Shown here: piece by piece, positions 15,294 to 24,505 of the stretch
How the letters are laid out: every line of letters begins with the position of its first letter
How positions within the stretch are numbered: position 1 is the stretch's first letter
From: an uncultured SAR86 cluster bacterium
Lineage (GTDB): Bacteria; Pseudomonadota; Gammaproteobacteria; Magnimaribacterales; D2472
Direction of reading: 5' to 3'
NCBI GenBank assembly: GCA_902559345.1
Contig: CACEHH010000001.1
Span: 1-34,729 of the forward strand
Length of the DNA: 34,729 bases
The notes under the pieces: model-generated
What the model saw: only the letters and a program-made list of their open reading frames with translations
Database searches by the model: none
What the model was told of the DNA's origin: nothing
Position numbers and translations under genes: made by a program

Positions 15294-15925
15294 GTATTTT
15301 TAATAACATTGTAAATGAATTTGATATTGCCTTAAAAACATTATCGGATAAAAAAATGGGTACAAAAAGAAAGTATCCGCCCGAACCAATCAAAAAAAAT
15401 AAAGAACAGTTATCAAGAAGTGAAAAAGATCTTTCTATACAAATGATGAGAATTAATCATGCAGGCGAGGTTGCAGCCCAAGCGCTTTATCGCGGTCAAG
15501 CTTTTGTATGTAAGGATCCAAAAGTTAAAGAGCATTTGATACAAGCAGGAGATGAAGAAACAGATCATCTGGTTTGGTGTAAGAAAAGATTGGATGAACT
15601 TGAAGGTAAAAGTTCTCTTTTAAATCCTTTATGGTATGCAGGTTCATTTACCATTGGAGCTATTTTTGGCTCAATGGGGGAAAAAACAAGCCTCGGTTTT
15701 GTTGAAGAAACTGAAAAACAGGTTGTAAAACATCTTCAAAAACATTTAGATAAAGTTTCAACTAAAGACAAAGAAACAATCGAAATTTTAAAGACAATGC
15801 AAGCTGATGAAGATCTTCATGCAGGTCAAGCTAATGCCTCAGGTGCGGAAGAGCTTGAAACACCAACAAAAAAGATTATGGAGGTTACAGCAAAAATAAT
15901 GACCTCTTCTAGTGCATATATATAA
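15290..15925 (+). CDS. coq7: 3-demethoxyubiquinol 3-hydroxylase (Coq7/CoqF)
   Basis: The 211-residue di-iron enzyme hydroxylates demethoxyubiquinol, the penultimate step of ubiquinone synthesis. The six carboxylate-bridged iron ligands can be placed: Glu60 (NHAGE), Glu90 and His93 (ETDH), Glu142, Glu174 and His177 (EDLH). The hydrophobic face around LLNPLWYAGSFTIGAIFGS (about 110-128) would dip into the membrane as in other Coq7 proteins. It uses the Coq7 route and not the flavin UbiF of E. coli. The 4-bp overlap with purD suggests cotranscription with purine genes, which has no obvious metabolic reason. Confidence 0.95.
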   Translation: MSIFNNIVNEFDIALKTLSDKKMGTKRKYPPEPIKKNKEQLSRSEKDLSIQMMRINHAGEVAAQALYRGQAFVCKDPKVKEHLIQAGDEETDHLVWCKKRLDELEGKSSLLNPLWYAGSFTIGAIFGSMGEKTSLGFVEETEKQVVKHLQKHLDKVSTKDKETIEILKTMQADEDLHAGQANASGAEELETPTKKIMEVTAKIMTSSSAYI

Positions 15926-15937
15926 TTATTTTTTTTA

Positions 15938-17254
15938 ATGGATCAAGCCATTTCTAAGAAGCAAGACAACAACATGCGAAAAGTTGCATTAACTGCCTTA
16001 GCTGGAACAAGTATAGAGTGGTATGACTTTTTTCTATATGCAGCTGCAGCAGCATTAATTTTCCCAAAGGCTTTCTTTCCAGAAACCGACCCAACAATAG
16101 CTTTGTTACTTTCTTTTAGTTCTTTTGCTGTTGGATTCCTTGCTAGACCACTTGGAGGAATAATATTCGGTCATTTCGGTGACAAGATAGGGAGGAAAAA
16201 AACCTTAATAATAGCTTTAATGCTTATGGGCATTTCCTCAACTCTAATAGGACTATTGCCCACTTATGGGATTATAGGAATAACTGCTCCAATATTACTA
16301 ACATTACTAAGATTTGCTCAAGGTTTAGCAATCGGTGGTCAATGGGGAGGAGCCATGCTTTTAGTTACTGAAAGTGCCCCTTCCAATCAGAGAGGATATT
16401 ATGGAGCCTTTGCACAAGCCGGTGCTTTTATTGGAGTAATTCTTGCTAATCTTGCTTTAATAATTACAAGTGCTTCAGTTTCTGAAGAATTTTTTTATAC
16501 GTGGGGTTGGAGGATTCCATTTCTTGCAAGCGTGGTTCTAATTTTAATTAGTATGTATATACAATTAAATCTTGAAGATACAAATGCTTTTAAAGAATTA
16601 GTTAGTAAAAAAGAGCTTCTAAAAGAAAAGGTTATTCAAAGATCGCCGATTATTGAAGCAGTAAGCAAGTACCCTAAGCGAATTATCCTTGCTGCAGGAG
16701 CATTTTTATCAGTTCAAGTTACTTTTTATATTTTAATAGCTTTTATGCTTAATTACGGTGTGGAAAGTACAAATATGAGCAAAGACGATATGCTTTCAGC
16801 TGTTTTGATAGGTTCAGCAATAGCAGTTCTATTACAATTTGTATTCTCATCCTACTCTGATAAGCATGGAAGAAAAGGGATATTTATGCTGGGTGCGATT
16901 CTCACAGGCATATGGGCTTTTGCTATTTTCCCTTTGGTAGACACAGGTAACTATTGGTTAATTGTTCTATCTATAACAATGGGATTAACATTTCTTGCAA
17001 TGATGTATGGGCCTCAAGCAGCTTTTTTTACTGAATTATTTAGCACAGAAGTAAGGTATTCTGGGGCAACTTTAGGCTATCAATTTGGAGCAATTCTTGG
17101 GGGAGCCTTTGCCCCAATTATTGCAGTTATGCTATGGAAAAATTTTGGAATTTTCTGGGTATCTATTTACATAGCATGTGCAGCATTGCTTACTCTTGTA
17201 TCTGTAATGGCGCTTACAGAAACATATAAATCTGATCTTAATAAATCGGATTAA
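15938..17254 (+). CDS. MFS transporter, metabolite:H+ symporter (MHS/ShiA-ProP) type
   Basis: The 438-residue protein has about 12 membrane helices. SIEWYDFFLYAAAAAL at the start, LARPLGGIIFGHFGDKIGRKK (motif A between helices 2 and 3) and LRFAQGLAIGGQWGGAMLL are typical of the MHS branch, which imports proline/betaine, shikimate, alpha-ketoglutarate or similar acids with protons. The second half repeats motif A as SDKHGRKGIF. The substrate is not predictable. It begins 12 nt after coq7 without a clear Shine-Dalgarno and ends one base before the convergent thioredoxin-like gene, with no terminator visible in between. Confidence 0.9.
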   Translation: MDQAISKKQDNNMRKVALTALAGTSIEWYDFFLYAAAAALIFPKAFFPETDPTIALLLSFSSFAVGFLARPLGGIIFGHFGDKIGRKKTLIIALMLMGISSTLIGLLPTYGIIGITAPILLTLLRFAQGLAIGGQWGGAMLLVTESAPSNQRGYYGAFAQAGAFIGVILANLALIITSASVSEEFFYTWGWRIPFLASVVLILISMYIQLNLEDTNAFKELVSKKELLKEKVIQRSPIIEAVSKYPKRIILAAGAFLSVQVTFYILIAFMLNYGVESTNMSKDDMLSAVLIGSAIAVLLQFVFSSYSDKHGRKGIFMLGAILTGIWAFAIFPLVDTGNYWLIVLSITMGLTFLAMMYGPQAAFFTELFSTEVRYSGATLGYQFGAILGGAFAPIIAVMLWKNFGIFWVSIYIACAALLTLVSVMALTETYKSDLNKSD

Positions 17255-17255
17255 A

Positions 17256-17807
17256 CTATTTCCATTTAATATTGCATCCCATAGATGGAAATTGTTTATT
17301 AGATACTTCCTTATTTTCTAATATATTATTAATTGCATTTCTAAGATCTCCTCCAGATGGCTGAATATTAGATCCCGGTGATGATTCGTCCATCCTACCT
17401 CTATATACAAGTTTTAAATTTGTGTTAAATAAATAGAATTCTGGGGTGCATTCTGCTTTATATTTTTTTGCAACTTCTTGAGTTTCATCAAATAAATATG
17501 GAAATATTAAGTCTAGATCATTCCATAAACTTTTCATCATTTCAGGTCTGTCTTGAGGATAATTAACTATATCATTTGAACTAATTGCAACTATATTGAT
17601 ATCGTTTTCAAAATCATTGGCGAATCTTTTTATTTCCTTATGATAATGGATTACGTATGGACAATGATTGCAAATAAACATAATTAATGAGGGTTTTGAA
17701 GGATCTAAATGATTGTTAGAGAAATAATCTCCGGTTACCACATTAGGTAGATCAAATGAAATTAACTCTGTATTTAGGGGAAGCATTTTTGAATAAGTTA
17801 AAGACAT
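17256..17807 (-). CDS. Thioredoxin-fold (redoxin) protein with CNHC motif
   Basis: The 183-residue protein has a thioredoxin-like fold of the AhpC/TSA-redoxin type. The redox motif is Cys46-Asn-His-Cys49 in FICNHCPYV; CTPEFYLF holds the cis-Pro loop, and the C-terminus has a further cysteine in GCNIKWK. No signal peptide is present, so it is probably cytoplasmic. This family of 'thioredoxin family protein' with an NHCPYV motif is widespread but poorly characterised; a peroxidase or reductase role is a guess. It is last in the long minus-strand directon, 7 bp after the helicase. Confidence 0.8.
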   Translation of the reverse strand: MSLTYSKMLPLNTELISFDLPNVVTGDYFSNNHLDPSKPSLIMFICNHCPYVIHYHKEIKRFANDFENDINIVAISSNDIVNYPQDRPEMMKSLWNDLDLIFPYLFDETQEVAKKYKAECTPEFYLFNTNLKLVYRGRMDESSPGSNIQPSGGDLRNAINNILENKEVSNKQFPSMGCNIKWK

Positions 17808-17814
17808 TTAAATA

Positions 17815-18984
17815 TTATATGCTCATTTGTTTCCATTTAACTGGAACGCCCTCTAGTTGATACCTATTGGATTCCTCTCTTAATTTTTCATACTCAGTTT
17901 TAGATGAATATACAGTTACTATTAGAGCATTCTCCTTATTTGCAGTAATTCTAAGCACCCTTCCCATTCTTTGAATTCTTTGTCTCTTTGAGGATGAAGC
18001 GCTTAAAATCATTGCACCATCAGCCTCTGGCATATCAAAACCTTCATCTAAAGCAGTACAGCTAACTAGAACATTTAATTTTCCTGATTTAAAAGCATCT
18101 AAATTTTCTTGTCTTTCGCCGTCATTAAGATCGGTATTGTATATACCAGATTTAAATCCTTTTTTATTTATAACTTTATTAAATTCTTTAGCTTGTTTTT
18201 TATTCTCTGTGAAAACAATCCAACTATCTCTCTTATATTTTTGTATTAGCTCTAAGCCGTATGGAATCCTATTTTTTGAATTTTTAACTAATCTTGCTCT
18301 ATTAAAAATAAGCATCTTTAAGGGATAGTCATTCATATTGTTACCGCCAATAGTTGCTGCTCTTCTTTGAATACTTTTTGTAAATTTCTTATATTTATCT
18401 TCTTCTTCTGGAAGCAAAGCAGCATAACCATACAAAAGTTTAAAATTAACTATTACCTCGTCTTCCCTGGCATCAATGTAATCATAATCAAAAATAATAT
18501 CCCCAAGTATCTTTTTTATGATGACATAAAAATTATCATCATAATCTCTTTCAGGTGTTGCAGATAAACCAAGAGTTGCATGCCATTTATTTGTTAACAT
18601 CTCTCCTCTCTTTTCTGTACCGATTTTATGACACTCATCAACAATGAGTAGAGTTTCTTCTGCCTGAAGATTATCAAAAATATTTTTTAATGAATCAATA
18701 GTGGTAATGCAAACTTTTGTGATTGATTCAGTCTTTTCCCCTCCTCCATTTAAAGATATTTCTTTGTCTTTAAAGCTTTGAGAAAGATTCTCATACCACT
18801 GATCTAACAAAGCTATTGATGGAACAACAATCAGAACTGATTTATCAGGATTTTCTTCTAAATATTTATTTAAACAATGAATAGCAAAAAAGGTTTTACC
18901 GCCACCTGTTACAACTTTAATAATGCCTCTTTTTTTTGACCACCATAAAGGAAATGCTTTTTCTTGCCACTCTCTAAGCTTCAA
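17815..18984 (-). CDS. Small SF2 DEAH-type helicase (SSL2/XPB-like)
   Basis: The 389-residue protein contains just the two RecA domains of a superfamily 2 helicase. REWQEKA (4-10) resembles a Q motif, TGGGKT (26-31) is Walker A, DECH (116-119) motif II, SATP (141-144) motif III, and the arginine-finger motif VI reads QRIQRMGRVLR late in the second domain. No nuclease, methylase or accessory domain is fused, and no restriction or defence partner is adjacent. It overlaps the end of trpC by 4 bp and precedes the thioredoxin-like gene by 7 bp, so it appears to be expressed with tryptophan synthesis. A DNA-repair or RNA/DNA remodelling role is possible; the actual function is unknown. Confidence 0.82.
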   Translation of the reverse strand: MKLREWQEKAFPLWWSKKRGIIKVVTGGGKTFFAIHCLNKYLEENPDKSVLIVVPSIALLDQWYENLSQSFKDKEISLNGGGEKTESITKVCITTIDSLKNIFDNLQAEETLLIVDECHKIGTEKRGEMLTNKWHATLGLSATPERDYDDNFYVIIKKILGDIIFDYDYIDAREDEVIVNFKLLYGYAALLPEEEDKYKKFTKSIQRRAATIGGNNMNDYPLKMLIFNRARLVKNSKNRIPYGLELIQKYKRDSWIVFTENKKQAKEFNKVINKKGFKSGIYNTDLNDGERQENLDAFKSGKLNVLVSCTALDEGFDMPEADGAMILSASSSKRQRIQRMGRVLRITANKENALIVTVYSSKTEYEKLREESNRYQLEGVPVKWKQMSI

Positions 18985-19730
18985 GAAAAATCTCCTTTCA
19001 TAAGACTCTCACCAATTAAAAAAGCATTAATATTATTAGCTACTAGCATATCAATATCCTTTTTATTTTTAATTCCTGACTCGGCGACAAAAATATTATT
19101 TTTTTTATAAAGATTTCTTAATCTAATTGAATTTTGAATATCAACTTCAAAAGTTTTTAGATTTCTATTATTTACGCCAATAATTGCATTTGAAAATAAC
19201 TCTACTCTAAAGAGTTCTTTTTCGTTATGCACTTCAATTAAGTAATCTAATTTTAATGTCTCAGCTAAATCTGAAAATTCTCTTAATTGTTTATCATTTA
19301 AAACACTTGCTATTAAAAGTATGCAATCAGCTCCTATCAATTTAGATTCATATATTTGATATGCATCGACTATAAAATCTTTTCTTAGTATTGGAAGGCT
19401 TGTTATCTTTTTTATATCTTTTAAATATTCAATACTGCCAAGAAAATAATCCTCCTCAGTAAGTATTGAAAGCGCAGATGCCCCAAATTCTTCATATTCC
19501 TTCGCTTTTTTTAAAGGATCAAAGTCTTCGGCAATTATTCCAGCACTTGGTGAAGCTTTCTTTATTTCTGCAATAATTGCATGCTCTTTATCTATCAAAC
19601 TATTTTTAAATGAGTTTTGCAAAAAATTGGAAGATTCTATTTCTATTTTTATTTTATCCAAAGGAAGTTCAGTCTTCCGTTTGACTAATTTTGACTTAGT
19701 GTTATCTATAATTTCATCAAGAATACTCAT
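18981..19730 (-). CDS. trpC: Indole-3-glycerol-phosphate synthase
   Basis: The 249-residue TIM barrel converts CdRP to indole-3-glycerol phosphate. AEIKKASPSAGII (54-66) carries the catalytic lysine, LRKDFIVDAYQIYES the second lysine region, GVNNRNLKTFEVD the conserved Asn, and AESGI and LIGESLM the phosphate-binding end. It is the monofunctional form; the PRAI (TrpF) domain fused in E. coli is absent. Overlaps of 4 bp with trpD upstream and the helicase downstream indicate tight coupling. Confidence 0.96.
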   Translation of the reverse strand: MSILDEIIDNTKSKLVKRKTELPLDKIKIEIESSNFLQNSFKNSLIDKEHAIIAEIKKASPSAGIIAEDFDPLKKAKEYEEFGASALSILTEEDYFLGSIEYLKDIKKITSLPILRKDFIVDAYQIYESKLIGADCILLIASVLNDKQLREFSDLAETLKLDYLIEVHNEKELFRVELFSNAIIGVNNRNLKTFEVDIQNSIRLRNLYKKNNIFVAESGIKNKKDIDMLVANNINAFLIGESLMKGDFS

Positions 19731-20737
19731 ATGTTATTTGATACCCTTACATATTCAGCTAGTTTATTAGATGCCATACCATTGTTCATTAGTTCAAAAG
19801 CTAGCTCAACTCCATCGTTTATAGATTCAACAATTCTCGCGATATATAACGCAGCGCCACTGTTCATTGCAATCATATCTTGAACTGCTGACTTTTCTCC
19901 TTCAAAAGCTTCTTTAACCATCATCAGACTTTGTTGAGGTGAATTGGCATAGATTTTCTCAAAAGAAGCCAAACTTATACCAAATTGTTTTGGAGAAATT
20001 TTATATTCTGTAATTTTATGATCTTTTAGCTCAGCAATAGTTGTTTCACTTGTTATTGTTATTTCATCAAGTCCATCATCTCCATGAACGATAAGCACGT
20101 GCTCCATATCTAAATTTTTAGACACTTGTGCAAAAGTTTTTAATAAGCTCATATCATATACTCCTATAACCTGTCTTTTTGCATTGCATGGATTTGTATG
20201 AGGTCCTAATAAATTAAAAATTGTCTTTTGGGCTATTTTCTGCCTTGCGGGCATGACATGCTTCATTGCTTGATGGTGAAGTGGTGCAAATAAAAATACA
20301 AAACCTATTTGATTAAATATCGTAATTAGTTTTTCTCTATCATGATTGATATCTGCCCCTACTTCAATTAAAAAATCTGCACTGCCTGATTTACTGGAAA
20401 TTGCTTTATTCCCATGTTTGGTAATTTTGGCCCCTCCAGCTGCAGCTACAAATGAAGATGCAGTTGAGCAATTAAAAGTATGAATGCCGGTACCTCCAGT
20501 ACCACAGGTGTCTATATGACTTCCATCACCAATATCAAAGTTTAATGACTTCTCTTTCATAACTGAAGCAGCAGCAGTTATTTCATCTTCAGAAATACCC
20601 TTTTTATTTAATCCTAAAAGAAATAATTCTATCTCTGACTGATCAATTTGTCCTGTCATAACCATTTGAATGGCCGACTTCATTTCATCAAAACTTAAAT
20701 CATTATTTTCATTAATTTTTAATAAATATTCTTTCAT
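19727..20737 (-). CDS. trpD: Anthranilate phosphoribosyltransferase
   Basis: The 336-residue enzyme transfers phosphoribose to anthranilate. DTCGTGGTGIHTFNCSTASSF (the PRPP and glycine-rich loop, about 82-102), KHGNKAISSKSGSADFLIEVG and HHQAMKHVMPARQ are all diagnostic. It is not fused to TrpG, unlike the enteric enzyme. Its first base is shared with the trpG stop and it overlaps trpC by 4 bp. Confidence 0.97.
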   Translation of the reverse strand: MKEYLLKINENNDLSFDEMKSAIQMVMTGQIDQSEIELFLLGLNKKGISEDEITAAASVMKEKSLNFDIGDGSHIDTCGTGGTGIHTFNCSTASSFVAAAGGAKITKHGNKAISSKSGSADFLIEVGADINHDREKLITIFNQIGFVFLFAPLHHQAMKHVMPARQKIAQKTIFNLLGPHTNPCNAKRQVIGVYDMSLLKTFAQVSKNLDMEHVLIVHGDDGLDEITITSETTIAELKDHKITEYKISPKQFGISLASFEKIYANSPQQSLMMVKEAFEGEKSAVQDMIAMNSGAALYIARIVESINDGVELAFELMNNGMASNKLAEYVRVSNNI

Positions 20738-21300
20738 TATTTTTCTAAAAAATTTTTAATTAGTTTTTTCCCATCGATCGTTTCAATAGATTCTGGATGA
20801 AATTGAACGCCATATATTGGCCTTTCTTTATGCTCAATAGCCATAATTACATTTGGATCTTCTTCTAAAGTAGCTGTGACCTTTAATTCCTCTGGCATTG
20901 AACTTATATCAACAATTAAACTATGGTATCTAACAACATTATAAGGAGAATGAATCCCTTTAAATAAACCATCTTGAGAATGTTTTACTTTTGATATTTT
21001 TCCATGGAATATTTCAGGAGCTTTGATAATATTACAACCAAATGCGGCGCCTATTGCTTGATGCCCAAGACAAACACCTAAAACTGGAACTCTTGAAGCT
21101 TTTATTAATTCAATAGATATTCCAGCTTCCTTTGGGGTACAAGGCCCAGGAGAAATAACAATTTTTTCAGGATCTAAATTAAGAACTTGATCAACAGTGA
21201 TCTGATCATTTCTAGTAACTTTTACTTCTTTATTTAGCTCACCAATATAATGAACTAGGTTATAGGTAAAACTATCATAATTATCAATAACAAGAATCAT
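20737..21300 (-). CDS. trpG: Anthranilate synthase component II (glutamine amidotransferase)
   Basis: The 187-residue class I amidotransferase supplies ammonia to TrpE. The oxyanion loop is VISPGPCTPKEAG, the nucleophile Cys77 sits in GVCLGHQ, and the His168/Glu170 pair in FHPES. In many bacteria without pabA this subunit also serves p-aminobenzoate synthesis; no pabB is seen here. It overlaps trpE by 4 bp and shares a base with trpD. Confidence 0.96.
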   Translation of the reverse strand: MILVIDNYDSFTYNLVHYIGELNKEVKVTRNDQITVDQVLNLDPEKIVISPGPCTPKEAGISIELIKASRVPVLGVCLGHQAIGAAFGCNIIKAPEIFHGKISKVKHSQDGLFKGIHSPYNVVRYHSLIVDISSMPEELKVTATLEEDPNVIMAIEHKERPIYGVQFHPESIETIDGKKLIKNFLEK

Positions 21301-22763
21301 AGAATCATCTCCATGGCATCTAAAAAGACTTTTGATTTTTGTTTACATTCTAACCATTCACTCTCGGGGTCAGAGTCAGCAACTATCCCTGCTCCAGCAC
21401 CAACATGAATAAGCCCATCTTTAATTACAGCAGTCCTAATAGCAATAGCAGTATCTATGTTCCCATTCCATGTTACATAACCTATTGCACCTCCGTATAT
21501 ACCTCTTGAACTTGGTTCTAATTCATTAATTATCTCCATTGCTCTTATTTTTGGAGCGCCAGAAAGCGTTCCTGCTGGAAGGGATGCTTTAAGCGCATCA
21601 ATAAAATTTTTGTCTTTAGATAATTTTCCAACTACATTAGAAACAATATGCATCACATGTGAGTACTTTTCTATAACCATTTTTTCAGTTACTTTGACAG
21701 AGCCTATCTTTGCAATTTTTCCAACATCATTTCTGCCAAGATCTATTAACATTAAGTGTTCAGATATCTCCTTAGGATCACTCAATAAGTCTTGTTGATT
21801 TAAAAGATCTTCTTTTTCATTTTTACCTCTTTTCCTTGTTCCAGCTATTGGCCTGAGGGTAATATCTCCACCCTCAACTCTCACTAATATTTCTGGGGAA
21901 GATCCAACTATGTTACATTCATCAAGATTCAAATAATACATATAAGGCGATGGATTAAGATGTCTTAAAGCTGAGTATAATTTAAATGCATCTCCTAAGA
22001 ATGATGTATAAAAATCTTGTCCAAGCACAACCTGCATCACATCACCTTCCTTAATATATTTTTTTACTTTGTTTACAGCGGCAATGAATTCCTCCTTAGT
22101 AAAATTTGATTCAAAAGAGATCTTCCCAGATATTGATTGATATTTCATTTCATTAATTTCTGCTTCTGAATCTATACACTCTTCAATTTCCTTTAGCTTT
22201 GCATTTGCTTCTTCGAATGAAGTTTTTGCTGGGTCTGAATTATAAATTGCAAAAGTTTTCCTATTGAAATTATCGTAAACTATTATGCTTTCGGATTTAA
22301 CTAAGTATATATCTGGCATGTGCTCTTTAAACTTTGATTCTTTTGGCCTCAAAGAAGCTATTTTTTTTTCAGCATACTTAGAGCTTTCATATGCAAAAAA
22401 TCCAACATAACCTCCAAAGAATCTTGGAAAATTATCTTGCTCTGGAGCTTTATATTTGCTGATAAGTTTATTTAGATCCTTAAAGGGGTCATCAGTCTCA
22501 TAAGATTGAATTTGATTGCCATTCTTAATCTCAAAGTTATTACCAGATATTTTTATAGTATCATTACATTTCAATCCTATAATTGAGTATTGTGCCCACT
22601 TTTCTCCACCTTCAATAGATTCAAATAAAAAAGTATTTCTTTTATCCTTGATTCTTGAATATAAAATAATTGGAGAATCAGAATCTGAATTAATTTCTTT
22701 AATTAGAGGGACGATATTAAATCCTTCTAATTTTAATTCATCATATTCTTGTTTAGTAATCAC
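21297..22763 (-). CDS. trpE: Anthranilate synthase component I
   Basis: The 488-residue chorismate-using enzyme has an N-terminal regulatory domain with the FESIEGGEKWAQYSIIG segment, where the tryptophan-binding serine lies in the family, and a C-terminal catalytic domain with GDVMQVVLGQDF, ILVRVEGGDITLRPIAGTRKRG, LIDLGRNDVGK and GAGIVADSDPESE. Feedback control by tryptophan is therefore likely. No leader peptide or attenuator can be placed, because the gene starts inside the preceding DUF192 gene (11-bp overlap). Transcriptional control, if any, must lie much further upstream. Confidence 0.97.
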   Translation of the reverse strand: MITKQEYDELKLEGFNIVPLIKEINSDSDSPIILYSRIKDKRNTFLFESIEGGEKWAQYSIIGLKCNDTIKISGNNFEIKNGNQIQSYETDDPFKDLNKLISKYKAPEQDNFPRFFGGYVGFFAYESSKYAEKKIASLRPKESKFKEHMPDIYLVKSESIIVYDNFNRKTFAIYNSDPAKTSFEEANAKLKEIEECIDSEAEINEMKYQSISGKISFESNFTKEEFIAAVNKVKKYIKEGDVMQVVLGQDFYTSFLGDAFKLYSALRHLNPSPYMYYLNLDECNIVGSSPEILVRVEGGDITLRPIAGTRKRGKNEKEDLLNQQDLLSDPKEISEHLMLIDLGRNDVGKIAKIGSVKVTEKMVIEKYSHVMHIVSNVVGKLSKDKNFIDALKASLPAGTLSGAPKIRAMEIINELEPSSRGIYGGAIGYVTWNGNIDTAIAIRTAVIKDGLIHVGAGAGIVADSDPESEWLECKQKSKVFLDAMEMIL

Positions 22764-23202
22764 TCTTAATAATTCCTTTAATATCTATTACATCGCCTGT
22801 TTTTATGTTTTGTTTCTTAAACCAATTCTTATTTACTTCCAAAGCATATTTAACAGGTATTTTTGAACAAACTGATTTTTTTGAAAAAGGAACCATATCA
22901 TGGATACCAATAATCTCTCCATTATCTGCAATATATGCAACACTTAAAGGAATGAAAGTATCCTTCATCCACATACATTGTTTCTTCTTATATTCCCAAA
23001 TAAAGAACATTCCAAATTCATCTGAAATAGATGGAATATACATTAAACCCTTTTTTCTGTCTTCAAAATTAGATGCAATTTCTATTTTAGGAAGTAATTC
23101 TTTTATATCTATTTTTTCAGAAGATTCTAGTTCAAATACTAAGAATAATAGAAATAAATATTTAAACGATTTTTGAACGAAGCTCAGATATAGTTTGCTC
23201 AT
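22753..23202 (-). CDS. DUF192 family exported protein
   Basis: The 149-residue protein has a basic N-terminus and a hydrophobic segment (about 14-24), probably a signal peptide or anchor. The rest is a DUF192 domain: [48 protein letters not shown], then [21 protein letters not shown]. The biochemical role of DUF192 is unknown. The only in-frame ATG before the domain is at 23202, inside the last codons of rpe, so the genes overlap by 41 bp; a signal-less start further in is possible but no ATG, GTG or TTG supports it well. It sits between rpe and trpE, where pseudomonads have gph. Confidence 0.8.
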   Translation of the reverse strand: MSKLYLSFVQKSFKYLFLLFLVFELESSEKIDIKELLPKIEIASNFEDRKKGLMYIPSISDEFGMFFIWEYKKKQCMWMKDTFIPLSVAYIADNGEIIGIHDMVPFSKKSVCSKIPVKYALEVNKNWFKKQNIKTGDVIDIKGIIKSDY

Positions 23203-23830
23203 AATTTTCTGTATTAAAAATTGCCGAGCCAGCTACGAAAGTATCGGCACCAGCTTTTGAAGCAAGGCCAATGGTCTCTTTATTAATTCCTCCATCAACC
23301 TCGAGACGTATATCTTTACCAGATTCGTCTATCATCTTTCTTACATGAGTAATTTTATCTAAAGAGCTATTAATAAAAGATTGACCTCCAAATCCTGGAT
23401 TAACGCTCATTATTAAAACAAGATCTATATCATCTAGAACACTTTCTAAAGGACTTAATGAAGTGGCCGGATTAAAAACAAGCCCTGCCTTACAACCTTT
23501 ATCCTTAATAGCATGAATTGATCGATGAATATGTTTTGATGCTTCAGGGTGAAAACTTACTAAATCTGCTCCAGCTTCGATAAAACTTTGTGCAAGTTCA
23601 TCAACTGGGTCAATCATCAAATGGACATCTATAAATTCTTTTATTCCAAAGTCTCTTAATGCCTTGCATACCATAGGTCCGATAGTTAGATTTGGAACAT
23701 AGTGATTATCCATTACATCAAAATGAACCCAATCTGCTCCAGCATCTAGTACATTTCTTACCTCATCTCCCAATCTTGCAAAATCAGATGCTAGAATTGA
23801 AGGGGCTATTATATGTTTTTGGTCACTCAT
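23162..23830 (-). CDS. rpe: Ribulose-phosphate 3-epimerase
   Basis: The 222-residue TIM barrel interconverts ribulose 5-phosphate and xylulose 5-phosphate. [17 protein letters not shown] at the start, [19 protein letters not shown] with metal-binding His and Asp, [19 protein letters not shown] and LEVDGGI are the standard motifs with all metal ligands. It lies 3 bp after murU and precedes DUF192 and trpE; the rpe-trpE linkage is common in gammaproteobacteria, possibly because phosphoribosyl precursors feed tryptophan synthesis. Confidence 0.97.
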   Translation of the reverse strand: MSDQKHIIAPSILASDFARLGDEVRNVLDAGADWVHFDVMDNHYVPNLTIGPMVCKALRDFGIKEFIDVHLMIDPVDELAQSFIEAGADLVSFHPEASKHIHRSIHAIKDKGCKAGLVFNPATSLSPLESVLDDIDLVLIMSVNPGFGGQSFINSSLDKITHVRKMIDESGKDIRLEVDGGINKETIGLASKAGADTFVAGSAIFNTENYEQTISELRSKIV

Positions 23831-23833
23831 AAC

Positions 23834-24505
23834 TTAATCTTGGTCATTATATACAGTATTAGCAAGTTTTAAACGTTCAGGTGTTCCTACATCTAACCAG
23901 AGTTCAGAAGAAATCTGACCTGTTACAACACTCCTACTGATATATTTAGGAAGAACAGTGTTCCAAATATTAAAAGAATCATTTTTAAAAGAATTTTCTA
24001 TAAAAATTTCTGGATTAATTACTGAAATCCCACTCCATGTTAAAGTATTTGAATCTGAATTTATTTCAATAATATCTTTAACTAAATTGAAGTCTCCATC
24101 TAAATTATGTTCTGGATTTGGAACGCCTACTAGATGAGCAGCTTCAACATCTTGAGGTAAGTTATTCAGGTCGATCTTGTGAAATATATCTGCGTTTATT
24201 AACATAAAACTTTTATTACCTAATAAAGGTAGTGCTTTTAGAACTCCCCCACCAGTCCCAAGAGGTTTTTTCTCAAATGAAAATGAAATGTTTTCTTTTG
24301 GAAATATTTCATCAATATGTTCCTTTATCTGATCTCCGAGATAGGAAACATTTATTATTATTTCTGAAAAACCATTTTCAATTAATAGCTGAATATTTCT
24401 TTGAATTAGAGTGAAATTTCCAACTTTTAGTAAAGGTTTTGGAATATTTTCTGTAATGGGTAAAAGTCTTTTACCAAAACCAGCAGCTAAAATCATTGCT
24501 TTCAT
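23834..24505 (-). CDS. murU: N-acetylmuramate alpha-1-phosphate uridylyltransferase MurU
   Basis: The 223-residue nucleotidyltransferase carries the pyrophosphorylase signature LAAGFGKRLLPIT...KPLLKVG at 6-27, GTGGG in the base-binding loop, and NADIF with the metal-binding Asp. The short length without a C-terminal acyltransferase or hexapeptide domain fits MurU rather than GlmU or RfbA. Its identity is supported by the 4-bp overlap with amgK and by position near lptD, as in Pseudomonas. MurU makes UDP-MurNAc from MurNAc-1-phosphate and so bypasses de novo synthesis, a route that confers intrinsic fosfomycin tolerance where known. Confidence 0.9.
   Translation of the reverse strand: MKAMILAAGFGKRLLPITENIPKPLLKVGNFTLIQRNIQLLIENGFSEIIINVSYLGDQIKEHIDEIFPKENISFSFEKKPLGTGGGVLKALPLLGNKSFMLINADIFHKIDLNNLPQDVEAAHLVGVPNPEHNLDGDFNLVKDIIEINSDSNTLTWSGISVINPEIFIENSFKNDSFNIWNTVLPKYISRSVVTGQISSELWLDVGTPERLKLANTVYNDQD

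Noticed and set aside
17815-18984. Helicase as part of a restriction or phage-defence system
   Set aside because: No nuclease, methylase, toxin or other defence gene lies near it; the neighbours are trpC and a redoxin.
22750-23202. Tryptophan attenuator in front of trpE
   Set aside because: trpE starts inside the DUF192 gene and no leader peptide with Trp codons or hairpin pair can be placed.
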